Under the pieces are notes generated by a model. That model ran no database searches. It was not told the origin of the DNA and was given only the letters and a program-made list of their open reading frames with translations. Of a DNA stretch of 64,000 nt, positions 12,243-24,164 are shown piece after piece; the stretch's first letter is position 1; each line of letters begins with the position of its first letter. This stretch comes from Rattus norvegicus (Eukaryota > Chordata > Mammalia > Rodentia > Muridae), in contig NC_086036.1 of the NCBI RefSeq assembly GCF_036323735.1, forward strand, positions 40,360,550 through 40,424,549, given 5' to 3'. The position numbers and the translations under genes were made by a program.

Positions 12243-13686
12243 TTTGAGTAGTGGCTTAGTCCCTGGAAGCTCTGGTTGGTTGACATTGTTGTTCATATGG
12301 GGTCTCAAGCTCTTTCAGCTCTTTCAGTCCTTTCTCTGATTCCTTCAACGGGGGTCCCATTCTCAGTTCAGTGGTTTGCTGCTGGCATTCGCCTCTGTAT
12401 TTGCTGTATTCTGGCTGTGTCTCTCAGGAGAGATCTACATCCAGTTCCTGTTGGCCTGCACTTCTTTGCTTCATCCATCTTATCTAGTTTGGTGGCTGTA
12501 TATGTATGGGCCACATATGGGTCAGGGTCTGAATGGGTGTTCCTTCTGCCTCTGTTCTAAACTTTGCCCCCCCTATTCCCTCCCAAGGGTATTCTTATTC
12601 CCCTTTTAAAGAAGGAGTGAAGCATTCCCATTTTGGTCATCCTTGAGTTTCATGTGTTCTGTGCGTCTAGGGTAATTTGAGCATTTGGGCTAATAGCCAC
12701 TTATCAATGAGTGCATACCTTGTGTGTTTTTCTTTGATTGGGTTACCTCACTCCGGATGATATTTTCCAGTTCCATCCATTTGCCTAGGAATTTCATAAA
12801 GTCATTGTTTTTGATAGCTGAGTAGTATTCCATTGTGTAGCTGTACACATTTTCTGTATCCATTCCTCTGTTGAAAGGCATCTGGGTCCTTTCCAGCTTC
12901 TGGCTATTATAAATAAGGCTGCTATGAACATAGTGGAGCATGTGTCTTTGCTATACGTTGGGACATCTTTTGGGTATATGCCCAAGAGAGATATAGCTGG
13001 GTCCTCAGGTAGTTTAATGTCCAATTTTCTGAGGAACCTCCAGATTGATTTCCAGAATGGTTGTACCAGTCAGTCTGCAACCCCACCAACAGTGGAGGAG
13101 TGTTTCTCTTTCTCCACATCCTTGATAGCATCTGCTGGCACCTGAGTTTTTGATCTTAGCCATTCTGACTGGTGTGAGGTGGAATCTCAGGGTTGTTTTG
13201 ATTTGCATTTCCCTTATGACTAAATATGTTGAACATTTCTTTAGGTGTTTCTCAGCCATTCGGCATTCCTCAGCTATAGATTCTTTGTTTAGCTCTGAAC
13301 CCCATTTTTAATAGGGTTATTTGTCTCCCTGCAGTCTAATTTTGTGAGTTCTTTATATATTTTGAATATAAGCCCTCTATCAGTTTTAGGATATGGACTG
13401 ACCTGGGCTCCAACTGCATAGGTAGCAATGAATAGCCTAATAATAGCACCAGTGGAAGGGGAAGCCCTTGGTCCTGCCAAGACTGAACCCCCAGTGAACA
13501 TGATTGTTGTGGGGAGGGCGATAATGGTGGGAGGATAAGGAGGGAAACACTCATATAGAAGGGGAAGAGGGGGGGTTAGGTAGATATTAGCCCAGAAAGT
13601 GGAAAAGGGAATAACAATTGAAATGTAAATAAGAAATACCCAAGTTAATAAAGACGGAGGGAAAAAAAGAAATATAGAAAAAAAAA
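12243..13686 (+). mobile_element. 5'-inverted (twin-primed) L1 with target-site duplication
   Basis: The right part (about 13390-13686) is an L1 3' end in sense orientation, ending in a poly-A-rich tail. The left part (12243 to about 13390) is the preceding L1 segment in reverse orientation: 3' UTR, then the ORF2 C-terminus on the minus strand, ending ...LISGY-stop at 12690. Together they form the internal inversion expected from twin priming. AAAAGTCTCTCCCT (12230-12243) and AAAAGTCTCTTCCT (13683-13696) flank the element. ORF2 is 5'-truncated and broken by frameshifts. Confidence 0.85.
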
Positions 13687-13696
13687 GTCTCTTCCT

Positions 13697-13918
13697 GAGG
13701 ACCAAGTGCATCTCTTCCTACTGAGACCAGACAAGGCAGTCCTCTGCTATATATGTAGTGGGGGCCCTGGAGAAGGGGGATGATAGAGGGTTGAGGAGTG
13801 GGTGGGGTACACTCTCTTAAAGGTGAAAAGGAGGGAGAATGGGGTGGGGGACTCCTAGAGGGGGGACCAGGAAGGGGCAACATTTGAAATGTAAATAAAT
13901 AAAATAATTAATAAAAAA
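13697..13918 (+). mobile_element. Older L1 3' end, sense
   Basis: It has the rodent L1 3' UTR order: 'gcagtcctctgctatatatgtag', G-rich block, 'aggaaggggcaacatttgaaatgtaaataaataaaat', then an A-rich tail. The twin-primed L1 target site lies at or beside its left end, so this is the older piece. Confidence 0.7.
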
Positions 13919-14499
13919 GTTCCTTCCTACTCAGGAGACTATGTGAAATATAAGATTGGGGGCCCTCATATGGCATGCCCATCAAGGAAAAGATACAGCA
14001 ACAAAGTTAGATTGATAGGAGTTATCTCCGCCCTACATAGGGGGTTACATAGATAGATAAAGAATAGCACGAATAAATGGCCTCCCTTTCTTAGAAAAGT
14101 TAACTTATGCAGACCACTAGGGTGTCCAATGACCAAAATCAAAAGAATACCATTATTAGATATAGAAATAAATTATACCAAAATATAAAATGTAAGCATT
14201 GTATTATGCCAGGAATTGGATAATAACTGTAGCATCTTTAGCCTGAAAATTGTTCCTGGCCTACCAACAATTAGCACCCTGACCCTGAAAAGTTGATAAT
14301 ATTCTGCTTGAGATGTGACAATCTCTCCAGGCTGGCTTGGAGATTTTCTTTCTGTCTAGTGCCCTTGAAACTGCAAGATTCTTAAATGTTGGGTTATGGG
14401 GTTGATGAGGGAAAAGGATTGAAAAAGGTAACTCTGTTCTGTCATAGTTTATCTATGATGCCTAAACTTATGACCAAAAGGAGGTTTAAACATGTGTCT
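13919..14499. other. Intronic sequence, nothing recognised
   Basis: No splice-flanked ORF or defined repeat was seen. Confidence 0.45.
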
Positions 14500-14937
14500 G
14501 GGGACAAAAATGATATGATCTGTGTTTTGGAATGACATCAATCTATTCCTGTGCTCTACATAAAGAGGTTAGGCTTCTCTCTGCAAGCATATCATTAATA
14601 GTGGCAATGATTAACTTTCTTCAATTGGATGGGTCTCAAGTTGGGCAGTCATTGGTTGGCCATTCCCACAATCTCTGCGCCATCTTTACCCTGGAACTAG
14701 TTGTAGGCAGGACAACTTTGGGATCAAAGATTTTGTGGGTGGGTTGGTGGGTCCACTTGAAGTCCAGCTCAGCTACAGGACATGGCCTATTTTGGTATAC
14801 ATGGCAGGAGCCTCCCCTTCTCAGAGGATAAGAGGGGAGTGATGATGGGACTGGGAGGAGGGAGGAAGGCTGCACTCAGGCTGTAAAGTGAATTAATTAA
14901 TTAATTAATTAATGGATGGATGGATGGATGGATTAAT
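14500..14937 (+). mobile_element. Second 5'-inverted Lx L1 3' fragment
   Basis: From 14500-14790 the text is antisense Lx 3' UTR ('gttggccattcccacaatctctg', 'ggcaggacaactttggg', 'ttttgtgggtgggttggtgg'). From about 14795 it switches to the sense 3' terminus ('catggcaggagcctcccctt', 'gctgtaaagtgaattaatt') and an AATT/GGAT tail. The orientation switch fits twin priming. Target duplication not identified. Confidence 0.6.
14890..14936 (+). repeat. (AATT)n-(GGAT)n simple repeat at an L1 tail
   Basis: Tandem ATTA/TTAA units pass into GGAT tetranucleotides, likely expanded from the L1 A-rich tail. Confidence 0.85.
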
Positions 14938-15079
14938 CAATAATCAATCACTCTGACTGCCAGTGAGTCAGGTTGCAAGATTCCCCTGACCCTGGAGCCT
15001 GACTCACTCCTTCACTGACCCCCTTGTCTCTTCTGGGAGACCATGGCCATCCCTGGAGCTGGCCCCCAGCACAAAATGT

Positions 15080-16020
15080 TGGGTAAGTTTCCAGTACCAG
15101 GCATAATTTCCCTCCTCTTGACTGAGTTCAAGTTCAATTAGATCTGTTGGTTGCTACAAGAGATGAGTACCACTTTTACACTCTTAGGGATATATTGCCA
15201 TGCTGGTCATTGTTGTGGTTGTCATAGTAGAACTGTCAGTCATTTCCGTCCATTGCCAGGCTGTATAGCATCTTCTGGTACTGTCACTAGGTCAGATCCA
15301 GCTGGGATGCTCTGGGTTGTATGTCTGATGTTTTACTCTTGGATCCTGCCACTTTAGTAACTTATTCTAATTTTTGCAGATATATTAGGATTGCTTTAAG
15401 GACAAAGTCACATTTGAGGATAAAGACTTCTCACCTGCCTTCTCTAACATAATGCCTTTTGTTTATTTATTTTTGCCCAGTTTCTGTGGTAGAAATCAGT
15501 GTTGCTTGAATATGGCAACAGTGAATACCTTTGTCGTGTTTTCCACTTGAGAGGGACTGAATTCCATCCATTGAGTATGCAGTGCAGTTGAGCCAAAGGC
15601 TTTGCTTGGTGGGCCTTTCTCAGGGTGTGTATTTCCCCTTACATCTGTACTTTGCTGTGTATTTTATCATGAGAGGTTATTGGCATTGTGCTTTGTTAAG
15701 TAATTTCCTGAATCTGTTGAAATGATTATGTTTTTCAGATGGGAAACCAAATTTGGATTCCTGGCCTAGTTCCTATTTGGTCACACGGCATAGTTCTCTT
15801 TAAGTGTTGTTTTACTGGGTCTCCAGTATTTTATGGGTACTCTATATGCGTGTCCTTATAATATAGAAATAATGGTCTGGGGTGTTTGTTTGTTTGTTTG
15901 TTTGTTTGTTTTTTCTGGTTGTGTCCTTGGCTTAGTTGGGTATTAGAATAAGTTAGGTTTCTTTCTATTTCTTCTCTACTTTGGAGTATTTTTATCAGTT
16001 AGGAATAGTGTCTTTTTTTA
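15080..16020 (-). mobile_element. Antisense L1: Lx 3' UTR piece followed by ancient ORF2 (RT region)
   Basis: 15080-15360 parallels 62390-62580 ('gtaccaggcataatttccctcc', 'catgctggtcattgttgtggtt'). From about 15380 the text follows antisense ORF2 of an old L1: 'tgttgaaatgattatgtttttcag' (15715), 'ggtctggggtgtttgtttg', 'gtccttggcttagttgggtattagaataag' pattern, and 'ggagtatttttatcagttaggaatag'. A (GTTT)n run lies at 15888-15912. Whether these are one element or two is unclear. Confidence 0.6.
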
Positions 16021-16659
16021 TTACCTGTGGGTTACCCAACTGTTTTTTCAGCTTATTCTAAGCTGTTAAGATCATACTGCTTATAAATGTCTGAAGCACT
16101 GTTGTTCTTTAGTGACCTAAGTTCATTGACTTTTAGCTGAGATTTTAAGACTGTAGTTTTGACTGCTGTAGGACAGGCGCCCACAAGGGGCTAATCTAGA
16201 TTTGTGTACAGAGCAGTTACATGGGCAAGGGATAGACTCCCCATTCATGGTGTGTCATGTTCGGTCAGGGCTCTAATTGTGTTGTCTCAATCCTTTCACT
16301 TGATTCATAAGACAGATTCTCTAATTGAAACAAATAGCACTTCAAGTCTTTCCCTGGGACAAAGGAGACTCTGAGGAAGGGAAAGCCTCACATTTCAAGA
16401 CCAAGAGATGGTTGCTCATTATAGAACAAGGAATGTTTATATCATTCCTTCTATAGTAAGCAGTGGGAATGTGTTGGTAGCCTGCCACCTGCCAAAGCAA
16501 GAAATTGCCTCATGCCTCCATTACTCATGTGTGTTTCATTCCTTCTGCATCTTGTACCTTTTCCCTTCTAAAATTCACCTTAGCCTAGAATTTTCTTGAC
16601 TCTAGCACCTCACCAGGTCCTCTCCAAGTGCATCAAGAATCTGATCATTTCTTTCAATA

Positions 16660-16812
16660 CTTTCTCGATTCCTATTTTTTTATGTGTATGGATATTACCA
16701 TTTGTGTACGTACCCAAAGGAGGCCAGAGGGTGTCAGATACCCTGGAACTGGAATTACAAATGGAGTTATCATGTAGTGGCTGGAAATTGAACCCTTGTC
16801 CTTTGGAATAAC
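16660..16812 (-). mobile_element. B3/RSINE-type SINE, antisense
   Basis: It reads 'gaggccagagggtgtcagat', 'accctggaactggaattacaaatgg', then 'gtggctggaaattgaaccc', the reverse complement of a B3-like tRNA-derived SINE. It is diverged. Confidence 0.72.
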
Positions 16813-17526
16813 ATTGGGCATGTGTGTATAATAGAAGTGTCAACATTGAAAGGAAGAAGAAGGGAAGAGATGTAAATCAAATGAGGCTGGATTGGAGGAA
16901 GCAGGTTGGCCAGCATCAGGATTACTCTGTGGATTGAACATGATAGGTTCCAATGACAATAGAAGCCCTGGTGTCTCTCCAAGTATTTACTTCCTGGTTT
17001 CCTGTTTGTGTATCCAGTTCTGTATGATGTTCATATTATTTGGGGTTTATAACATGTGTATGCTGAAGGTTTTGCTCTAGTTAGTGATAAGGAATAGATG
17101 TTCCTTGTCTGTATCTGTGTTAATTTCTCCTGGGATATTTCCTTGAAGCTTTTAGTAAATGGGGTCTTCCAGAGTTAAAGTAATTTCTTCCTTGGAAAAT
17201 CTTTGAAATCTGATTTAGAATGCTCATTAATAAGGCCATGGATGAATTAAATGTTGCACAGGCTTTAGTCCCTAAGGCTTATTCTGTGTAATATGTTAAG
17301 AATACCTTTGGCCATCTTATTCTGACATCACAACAAAGTCAGTCCATTATAGGTGATTTGATTAGCTCCATGAAGAAGTAAATTAGGAGCATTAATGCCG
17401 AGGCGCTGTTTCAAGCTCTTTATATGTCTTCATTGCTTATGAAACTGAAACACATTATGGGCATCTTCCTTTAGGTAAGAGCAATATGAATGTTAATCAA
17501 AGATATTTAAAAAATGAAAAGATAGA
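16813..17526. other. Intronic sequence, nothing recognised
   Basis: No gene or clear repeat; several short chance ORFs only. Confidence 0.45.
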
Positions 17527-17700
17527 GCTGGAAGGTGGCTCAGGAGACAAAATTACTTTCTCCTCTTCCAGAAGATCTAGGTTTGATTCACAGCATTGAC
17601 ATGGAAGTTCCGAAATATCTATAACTCCAGTCATTCATATGGTACATAGACATACATGCAGACAAAATACCCATACTCATAAAATAGAACAATGCAATAA
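17527..17700 (+). mobile_element. B3 SINE, sense
   Basis: A head 'gagctggaaggtggctcagg', body 'ctcttccagaagatctaggtttgattca' and B3 middle 'ataactccagtcattc' are followed by 'catacatgcagacaaaatacccat' and an A-rich tail. Confidence 0.78.
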
Positions 17701-18159
17701 ACAAGCCTCTTGAGCTATCAGTGTTTCAGTCAGTAGTGAACCATGTTCTTCATTTCCTTCAAAGACTCCTTAGTGGCTAGTCTACGTTTCTGGTTTTCTT
17801 TGTTCTCTTTCTATTATCCATACTTATTCAATGAAAAGGTGGTAGCTTTCTAATCTGTCTCTGTGTAGTGTCAGTTCTACAGAGTAATCTAATGAAACTG
17901 TGGTTTTCTACTTTGTTCTCTGCATTGTGTGTGGATGTTACTATCAGAATGATGCAAGTATGCATTTTAATAACAGAGGTAAGCTGTAATAAATGCTTTA
18001 AAGGTAAGAACAATAGGCAAATTGTAGCAAAATAGTAGTTACAATTTCAAGTACTAATCTGACCTTGTATACTGAAAATAAGTTGGATTTAGTCGTAGAT
18101 TAAAAATTCCTCTTATACGTCATTAAGTTGATCTTGCCTATATTTTATTTTTGTTCAGT

Positions 18160-19609
18160 TTTTATTTATATTAAAACATAATTATATAATTTCATCCCTT
18201 CTCTATCAGCCCTTCAACCTCTACTGTGTACTATCTCTCTAACCCCCTCCTTCTTAGTTCCCCTCAAATGCATGACTTCTCTTTATTTTTATTACATATC
18301 TACATGCATAAATGTATAAGTATAACCTGCTGATTCCTTCTAATGTTGTTTGTATGTACTTGATGTTAAATACATACACTTTGTTTAGGCATGGACCCCT
18401 CAGAAACTTTCAATGCTAACATTGCTATTGGTGCTGTTATTGTCTAGGTCTTGCTTATACAGTCTGTTATTTAATATCATGGATGTAGCTTTCCTGTCAT
18501 TTCTAGAAAACCAAGTAACATAGTAGACTTCTCAATCCTTTAGCTCTTAAAAGCCATCCATCCCCTCTTTCAGGATTGTTCCTAAGCCTTGGGGGCAGGA
18601 ATTATATGATATCTGTAGCCATCAGGTCTAAACACCTCGTAATCAGTTGTTTTCTGTATTTGGACCAGCTGTAGTTTTATGTAGTTGTCTCCATCTGCTG
18701 CAAAGAAAACCTTCTTTGGTAGAGATTGGGAACTACACTTATCTCTGGGTTATGAGTATTTTAAAGCAGTTAGGTATTATACTGCTTAGCAGCAGGTTCT
18801 CCTTTAAGACCTAACTGGCCCGTGGTAGTTGTCTACCAGACAAAGATTTTCTGCTCCTGCTGAGTTGGTCATAAGTACAACTGGAGTTGGATAACACTGA
18901 GATATGAATGCCACTATTGCACCTACAGGAGTATCTTTCTGGACTGGTCACTGCTGGGATAAGCAAGTGTGGTGATTTCAATGTGCTTGGCCCAGGAAGT
19001 GGCACCATTAGGAGGTGTGGTCTTGCTGGAGGAAGTACTTCACTGTGGGGGTGGCCAATGAGACCCTTCTGACTATGTGGGAGACAGTCTTCTAGCTGCC
19101 TTCTGAACAAGAAGTAGAACTCTCAACTCCTCCAACAGCATACTTGCCTAGATACTGCCCTGATTCTCACCACAATAATGATGAACTGAAGCTGTGAACC
19201 TGTAAGTCAGCCCCAATTAAATGTTGTTCTTTATAAGAGTTGCTGTGGTCATGGTGTCTCTTCACAGCAATGGAAGTCCTAACTAAAAAAGTAAATTTAA
19301 TAGCTGGGTAGGACTTTTTACCTTTTCCCTGTTTTAGTTGCTTTCATAGCACCTTCTGGTATTATGAAAGCTTTTCCTCAGAGAGGAAGCTTTCAAGCAA
19401 GATACAGCTCTGATCCTAAGGGACCTGTGTCTAACATGGGTGGTTTTTTCAGCAATAGGGACTAACCTTCAACCAGTGGGAGGCAACCAAGGACAATAGC
19501 AATAGCCAACATTCTTTGGTGGTCTCTTGGATTCCCCTGACCAACAGTTTAAAAGGTCATTTTTGTGCCTGGAGGATTTTTGTTAGATGGTCTGTGCCTC
19601 TTCTGGGGA

Positions 19610-19611
<2 letters not shown>
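18160..19611 (-). mobile_element. Lx-type L1 3' sequence, antisense, split by another repeat
   Basis: Blocks match 61610-62780 in the same order: 'cagcccttcaacctctac', the 'gccatcaggtctaaac' stretch, 'ctgctgcaaagaaaacctt', 'tatgaatgccactattgcacc', then beyond the insertion 'gcaatagggactaac...ccagtgggaggcaacc' and 'agcaatagcc'. The unit at 18968-19287 interrupts it. No coding capacity. Confidence 0.55.
18968..19287 (+). mobile_element. Rodent medium repeat, family A (URR1-like), copy 1
   Basis: It runs from 'tgtggtgatttcaatgtgcttggccc' via 'ttaggaggtgtggtcttgctgg' to 'aattaaatgttgttctttataagagttgc' and 'catggtgtctcttcacagcaatgg'. The same unit occurs at 59188-59512 and inverted at 47117-47397. 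It looks like a non-autonomous DNA-transposon family (URR1, hAT type), but the name is from memory. Confidence 0.65.

Positions 19612-19674
<63 letters not shown>
19612..19674 (+). repeat. (TG)n microsatellite, about 31 units
   Basis: An uninterrupted TG dinucleotide array of 63 bp. Purity and length suggest high length polymorphism. Confidence 0.98.
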
Positions 19675-19677
<3 letters not shown>

Positions 19678-20099
19678 GTAATTTTGAGTAAGTAAATATT
19701 AAATAAAGTATTTCTTTGAATGCTTTAAGGACACTTTAGAAAGCATCCTTAGTGTTATTTCTCCTGTTCATTCTCTTTCTTTCTATACTGACCCCTTCCC
19801 AATTAAAGCTCTCTCTCTGGTTTACCCATTTCCCCACTTCATACCACATTTTGAAGGGAGTTTAGAAATCATATTCATGAAAATATCATCCATATTTTTT
19901 CTGCTTTTTCATGTCTTTTGCTTTTGGTGTTGGGCTGATCTGGTCTACTGTCTAAAAGACATTGCAAAGAATCAGTGTACTGCATCCATTAAGCTTAATG
20001 GGGAGCCATCGACATGTTCATCTGGATGAAGCAATTTATGTTCTGAGAGGCCTTTGGATTCTTCCTGGGTGCCTTTCATTATATATATGCCTATTAAGA

Positions 20100-21900
20100 A
20101 TATCTTTTTGTATGTGTTATTCCTGAAAAAAATCTACATTCATCAAGTTTATCAAAGAGGTGATGAAAGTGTTCATAATTTTCCTTTTTTAGACTCTTTA
20201 TGAAATATGTGGGTTGATGGGCTTTTTTCTACTTCTACAATTCTGGAGTTTTTCCTTTCTCTCTCTTTCCTTAATTTTCCTGGTATGAAATTTATCATTT
20301 ATTTTAAAATTTTTTTACTAGATATATTTCTTTACTTACATTTCTTTTTTTATTTTTTATTATTCTCCTTCTCAGTTTCCTGTCCATAAGGCCCCACTCC
20401 CTCCTTTCCCCTTCCCCCATATGGGTATTTCCCCTATACATCCCCTGAAATTTATCATTTTTTAACTTATCTTTTTAAAGGCCCAAATTTTGGCTTTCTT
20501 GAGTTTCTCTATTGGCTTTTGTTAGTTTATCTTCTATTTTGTTTATGATTTCTTCTTTTTCATAAATTTTTAGGTGTAAACAGATGACAAGCACTATTTT
20601 GTTAAAAGAGTCTTGCATTTACAAAGAAAAATCTGTAAAGCATTAGGCCACAATGATTATATGAACTTTTTTTTTAAAAACAATTTTATGTGGTGGGTTG
20701 TTTATGATTTCTAAAGTTGCTTCTTCTGTTATAGTTGCTGTGGGTTATGTTTCCTTTTGTTTGTTTCCTGAAGAAGAAGCTTTGATGTCTGACTTTGAAA
20801 CTTTATTTTGTTCAAGTAAATGCATCCGGACCTAAAATTTTTCCTCTGAACATGACCTTTACCACTTATTTCACATTTCAAATAGCTTTGCACATATTCG
20901 TTTATTAAGAAATATTTTCACATATTTCTCTAGAGAAACATTTTCACGTATTTCTCATATCTCTAAGTTCTGTTTTGTTTTGAAAATGTTTAATTGCTAA
21001 GAAGTTGAACTATCTGGCTCTCCTGCAGTTTTATTCCAATGTAGCCCCAAAGCACAGGTTGTCTGGTATCCATGCTTAAATGCCTTAAGGTGTATTTAAA
21101 AACCCCAAATGTGGTCTCTTTTGATGAGTATTGTATGTGAGTTTCAGAAGAAAGTATATGCTGATACCATTGTGCAAAGTGTTCCTTAAACATCGATTAG
21201 AACCCATTGACCAATGGTACTGTTCAACTTTGTCCTTACTGATTTTCTGCCCACTGAGACTGTCCATGAATAAACTTGTATGAAGTCCCCCACCAGAACG
21301 GTGCCTTTGCCCATTTTACCTTGCAGTGACATAGGTTTTCCATGCCCCATATTTTGATGTTCTCTTGTGAGCTTCTGCACTAATGACCCCATGCCTTAGT
21401 GGAGAGTGGACCCTTTCATCCCCTGAAATTCCTGTTGTTACATTGTTTACCCTTTTATCAGCATGCAATGGCCCCTTTAATATCAGATGCCTTTCTTCCC
21501 TTGCACTCATATCTCACATGTCTGAAATTAATCATTCTTTTGATTAGTGTTGACCCAGTGTGCCTTTCTCCATCCTTTTTTTCTTTTACCTCTGTAGAAT
21601 AATTTTTCTGGCTATGGATTTTGCTTGTGGAGTTTTCTTTGTTCTTCCTTTGCAGTTTGATCCTTGGCATTATATAGGAACCCTATTGATCTGTGAAGCA
21701 GAAAGGGGTTCTGGCCCAGTGATCTGTCTCTGGACTATGATCTTCACAGGTGCCTACCCTACTCCCCTTTGCCTGAAACTGAGAGAGATGAAGTCAGTGA
21801 TTTTCCTTCCTTCCTTCAGCAGGTCAGAGAGGACCAAGTCACACTTAGACTGCAGGGCCTGATGCTTATATGCTAAGTGCTGCAGCCTAAAACTGGCTGT
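20100..21900 (-). mobile_element. Ancient L1, antisense ORF2 5' half (endonuclease/RT region)
   Basis: The order of landmarks matches antisense mammalian L1 ORF2: 'ttttggctttcttgagtttctctattggc' (20488), 'ttccaccacttatttcacatttcaaatag'-like stretch (20860), 'agaaagtatatgctgat' (21149), 'ctgttcaactttgtccttactgattttctg' (21220) and 'cccttttatcagcatgcaatggcccc' (21449). It is heavily mutated. The limits are approximate. Confidence 0.62.
20301..20445 (-). mobile_element. Short L1 3' fragment nested in ancient L1, exact 15-bp duplication
   Basis: It is a 145-bp antisense L1 3' tip: T-rich tail, 'ctttacttacatttc', then C-rich 'ccctttccccttcccccatatgggtatttcccc'-type text. TGAAATTTATCATTT occurs exactly on both sides (20286-20300 and 20446-20460). 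This is a severely 5'-truncated insertion. Confidence 0.82.
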
Positions 21901-21943
21901 AAAGGTGGTTTCTGGGTGGGTTTCATGTGAGGCCAGATATACC

Positions 21944-21991
21944 TTTCAGTATGTGTTTGTGTCTAGTTTTCAGTATGTGTTTGTGTCTAGT
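21944..21991 (+). repeat. Exact tandem duplication of a 24-bp unit
   Basis: The unit beginning TTTCAGTATGTG and ending TCTAGT is present twice without mismatch (21944-21967 and 21968-21991). Confidence 0.95.
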
Positions 21992-23163
21992 CCTATGACT
22001 GTAGTTTTGGTTTTCAGTTTCGCATCCTCTATTTGTTCCTTGCTTGTGAGACTGGGTATGATGATTGCTGAAATCAGTATACTGTGTACCAGGACTCAGC
22101 TTCAGAGGCCCTGTTTTCAATTCTAACATAGTACTCCACCAGGTGGTGTGTATATAACCCTTGAGAGACTTATTTTTGAAAGGAGAAATTTGATTTCATC
22201 AAAGATCCAGGTATGAGTATAAAAGAATTTTCTGTCTTACACTATATCCCACCTAAATCAATATTATTTTAGATGCTTGCAATTTAATTATACATTTTAG
22301 GTTCTCATTTAGGCATTGTTTTTCACACTTTAAGGAGTAAATGTTTATTTAAATGTAACTCAGAGTTCATAAAATCATTTTCAGGATTCTTAACTATGGT
22401 GAAATTTAGGCATTCCTTCTACAAATTTCCTTTATTCGGGGGTTGGCCTCAAGGTGGCAGAGCCACACAGAATTCAAGCCAAGAACACTGGATTTTGTTG
22501 TGGCTAAGCTCAGGGCAAGGTTCCCCGGAGATCTGGCTAATCCCCGATCTCTGTTGTGGGTTCTCAGCTCTGTGAACTCAGTGTCGATTAGCCAAGCAAC
22601 ACGTTTGTTTTGATCCTCAAGCCCTTGTTCTGCAAAGCCGCATCTTACACTCTATCCTCACATAGAACAGTCAAGGTCATCTCGTTATAGTTGAAATGTG
22701 AAACACTATCCTGCAGCTGATTTTCTATCCGAACCTGAGAGGGTGATCTTAGGATAGGCTCTGCCAGCTCTGGGTCTTAGTTCCAAAGTGGTTACCATGA
22801 TGTTTATTGTGCACAGTGGCTTTTGCAATATTTCTTGGGCTTTAGTTACTTCATTGGAATAGTAGATACAAGAGTTTTTTTCAGTACCCTTGAGATAGTC
22901 TTGCCAGTACTATTTTGGACTCTTATATGCAAACGGTATGATAATAAACACAGTATGATAATAAATGTTCAAATGACTCTCTTCTTTCCTCTTATAGAAC
23001 CATTAAGCTATTGCAATTAGGAAGATGGAGAATTCCCTGAATTGGATAGTTGTTGGGGTAGTCTTGTGCACTGTATATTCAGATGCTGATTTCTGTGCCT
23101 AGAGATCTGGTTACAATATGGACGATAGTACTGTTATTATCACTGAACCATCTCCTGCATCAA
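21992..23163. other. Intronic sequence, nothing assigned
   Basis: 22430-22760 is less AT-rich than its surroundings ('cgggggttggcctcaaggtggcagagcc') but has no splice-flanked ORF. I cannot assign a repeat family. Confidence 0.4.
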
Positions 23164-23520
23164 TGTTGGGTAAAGAATGCCCCCCGATCGATTATCTCTG
23201 GTTAAATAAGAGCTGATCAGCCTATGGAATGCTGAACTTCCAATTCCAGATAGGGCTCCCAGGTCTCAGGTAGAGCGAGAAGGACCAGGAAGAGAGATGT
23301 TAGAGGGACCAGGAAGATTTCATCCTGAGGTCAGGATAAGGGAGAAGCTATGAAGATACACGTGGACAGAGTGAGCCAGGATAAGACCAGACAGCAAGTA
23401 ACGGGGCATTTATCTGAGTGTTAACGTCCTAGTCCAGTTAGAGTAAGTCAGAACCTACTTTAGGCTTGCAGCTTGTTAATAAAGATACCAGGCCTCTGTG
23501 TCATTTATTTGATGGGAACA
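23164..23520 (+). mobile_element. Possible solo LTR (uncertain)
   Basis: A block starting TGTTGGGTAAAG contains 'gttagagtaagtcagaacc' and ends soon after an AATAAAGATACC polyadenylation-like signal and 'ggcctctgtgtcatttatttg'. This arrangement resembles a rodent LTR with U3-R-U5. I could not find a flanking target duplication, so the ends and class are open. Confidence 0.4.
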
Positions 23521-24122
23521 GATAAGGATTCTACCCTTAAGTACAACCTATATAGACAGTCTTGGCTTTACTTATATGTAATGTCTTTAGATGGCTATGG
23601 CCTTAAAAGAATCAACCCCAAGAAGTCAGCATTGTGAGACTTGACTTGACTTATGCTACTTAATATGAAACTCCAACTCAGTGTACATGGTCGAGGGGTT
23701 TGTTCTCTGTTACAATGAAGCTTTGTTTCCCCACCTTTTGGACTGTATCTAATGTCAACATTGAATGAAAAATCTGTCTATAAGTTTTTTTTTATGGAGG
23801 CACATAAACATGAGAGAAAAGAATCAATAACAGGTACATTTCCATTTCTAGCATTTCCCCAAGGTCTACTGATGCTATAAGGTGTCCTAGCCAACAGAAT
23901 TATATTTAGTAATGGCAATGATGTTTTGGACCATCCAATCTAGTCAGTGCTAGCAGGGTGCAATATTGAGCCTTTGAGGGATGACTAGTGATACTTGAGT
24001 ATTGAGTATATTTTGCTTAGTGTCCTGTCAGTAGTCACGTATCTGTAGTGATATATTAGACAACACATATTTGCATTTTTGTTGGTTCGTTATTTGGATT
24101 TTTTAAACTTCTAAAACATGAG

Positions 24123-24164
<42 letters not shown>

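Noticed and set aside
13289..13711. 140-codon minus-strand ORF
   Set aside because: It runs across the antisense of an L1 3' UTR into ORF2 remnants of the twin-primed L1, not a host gene.
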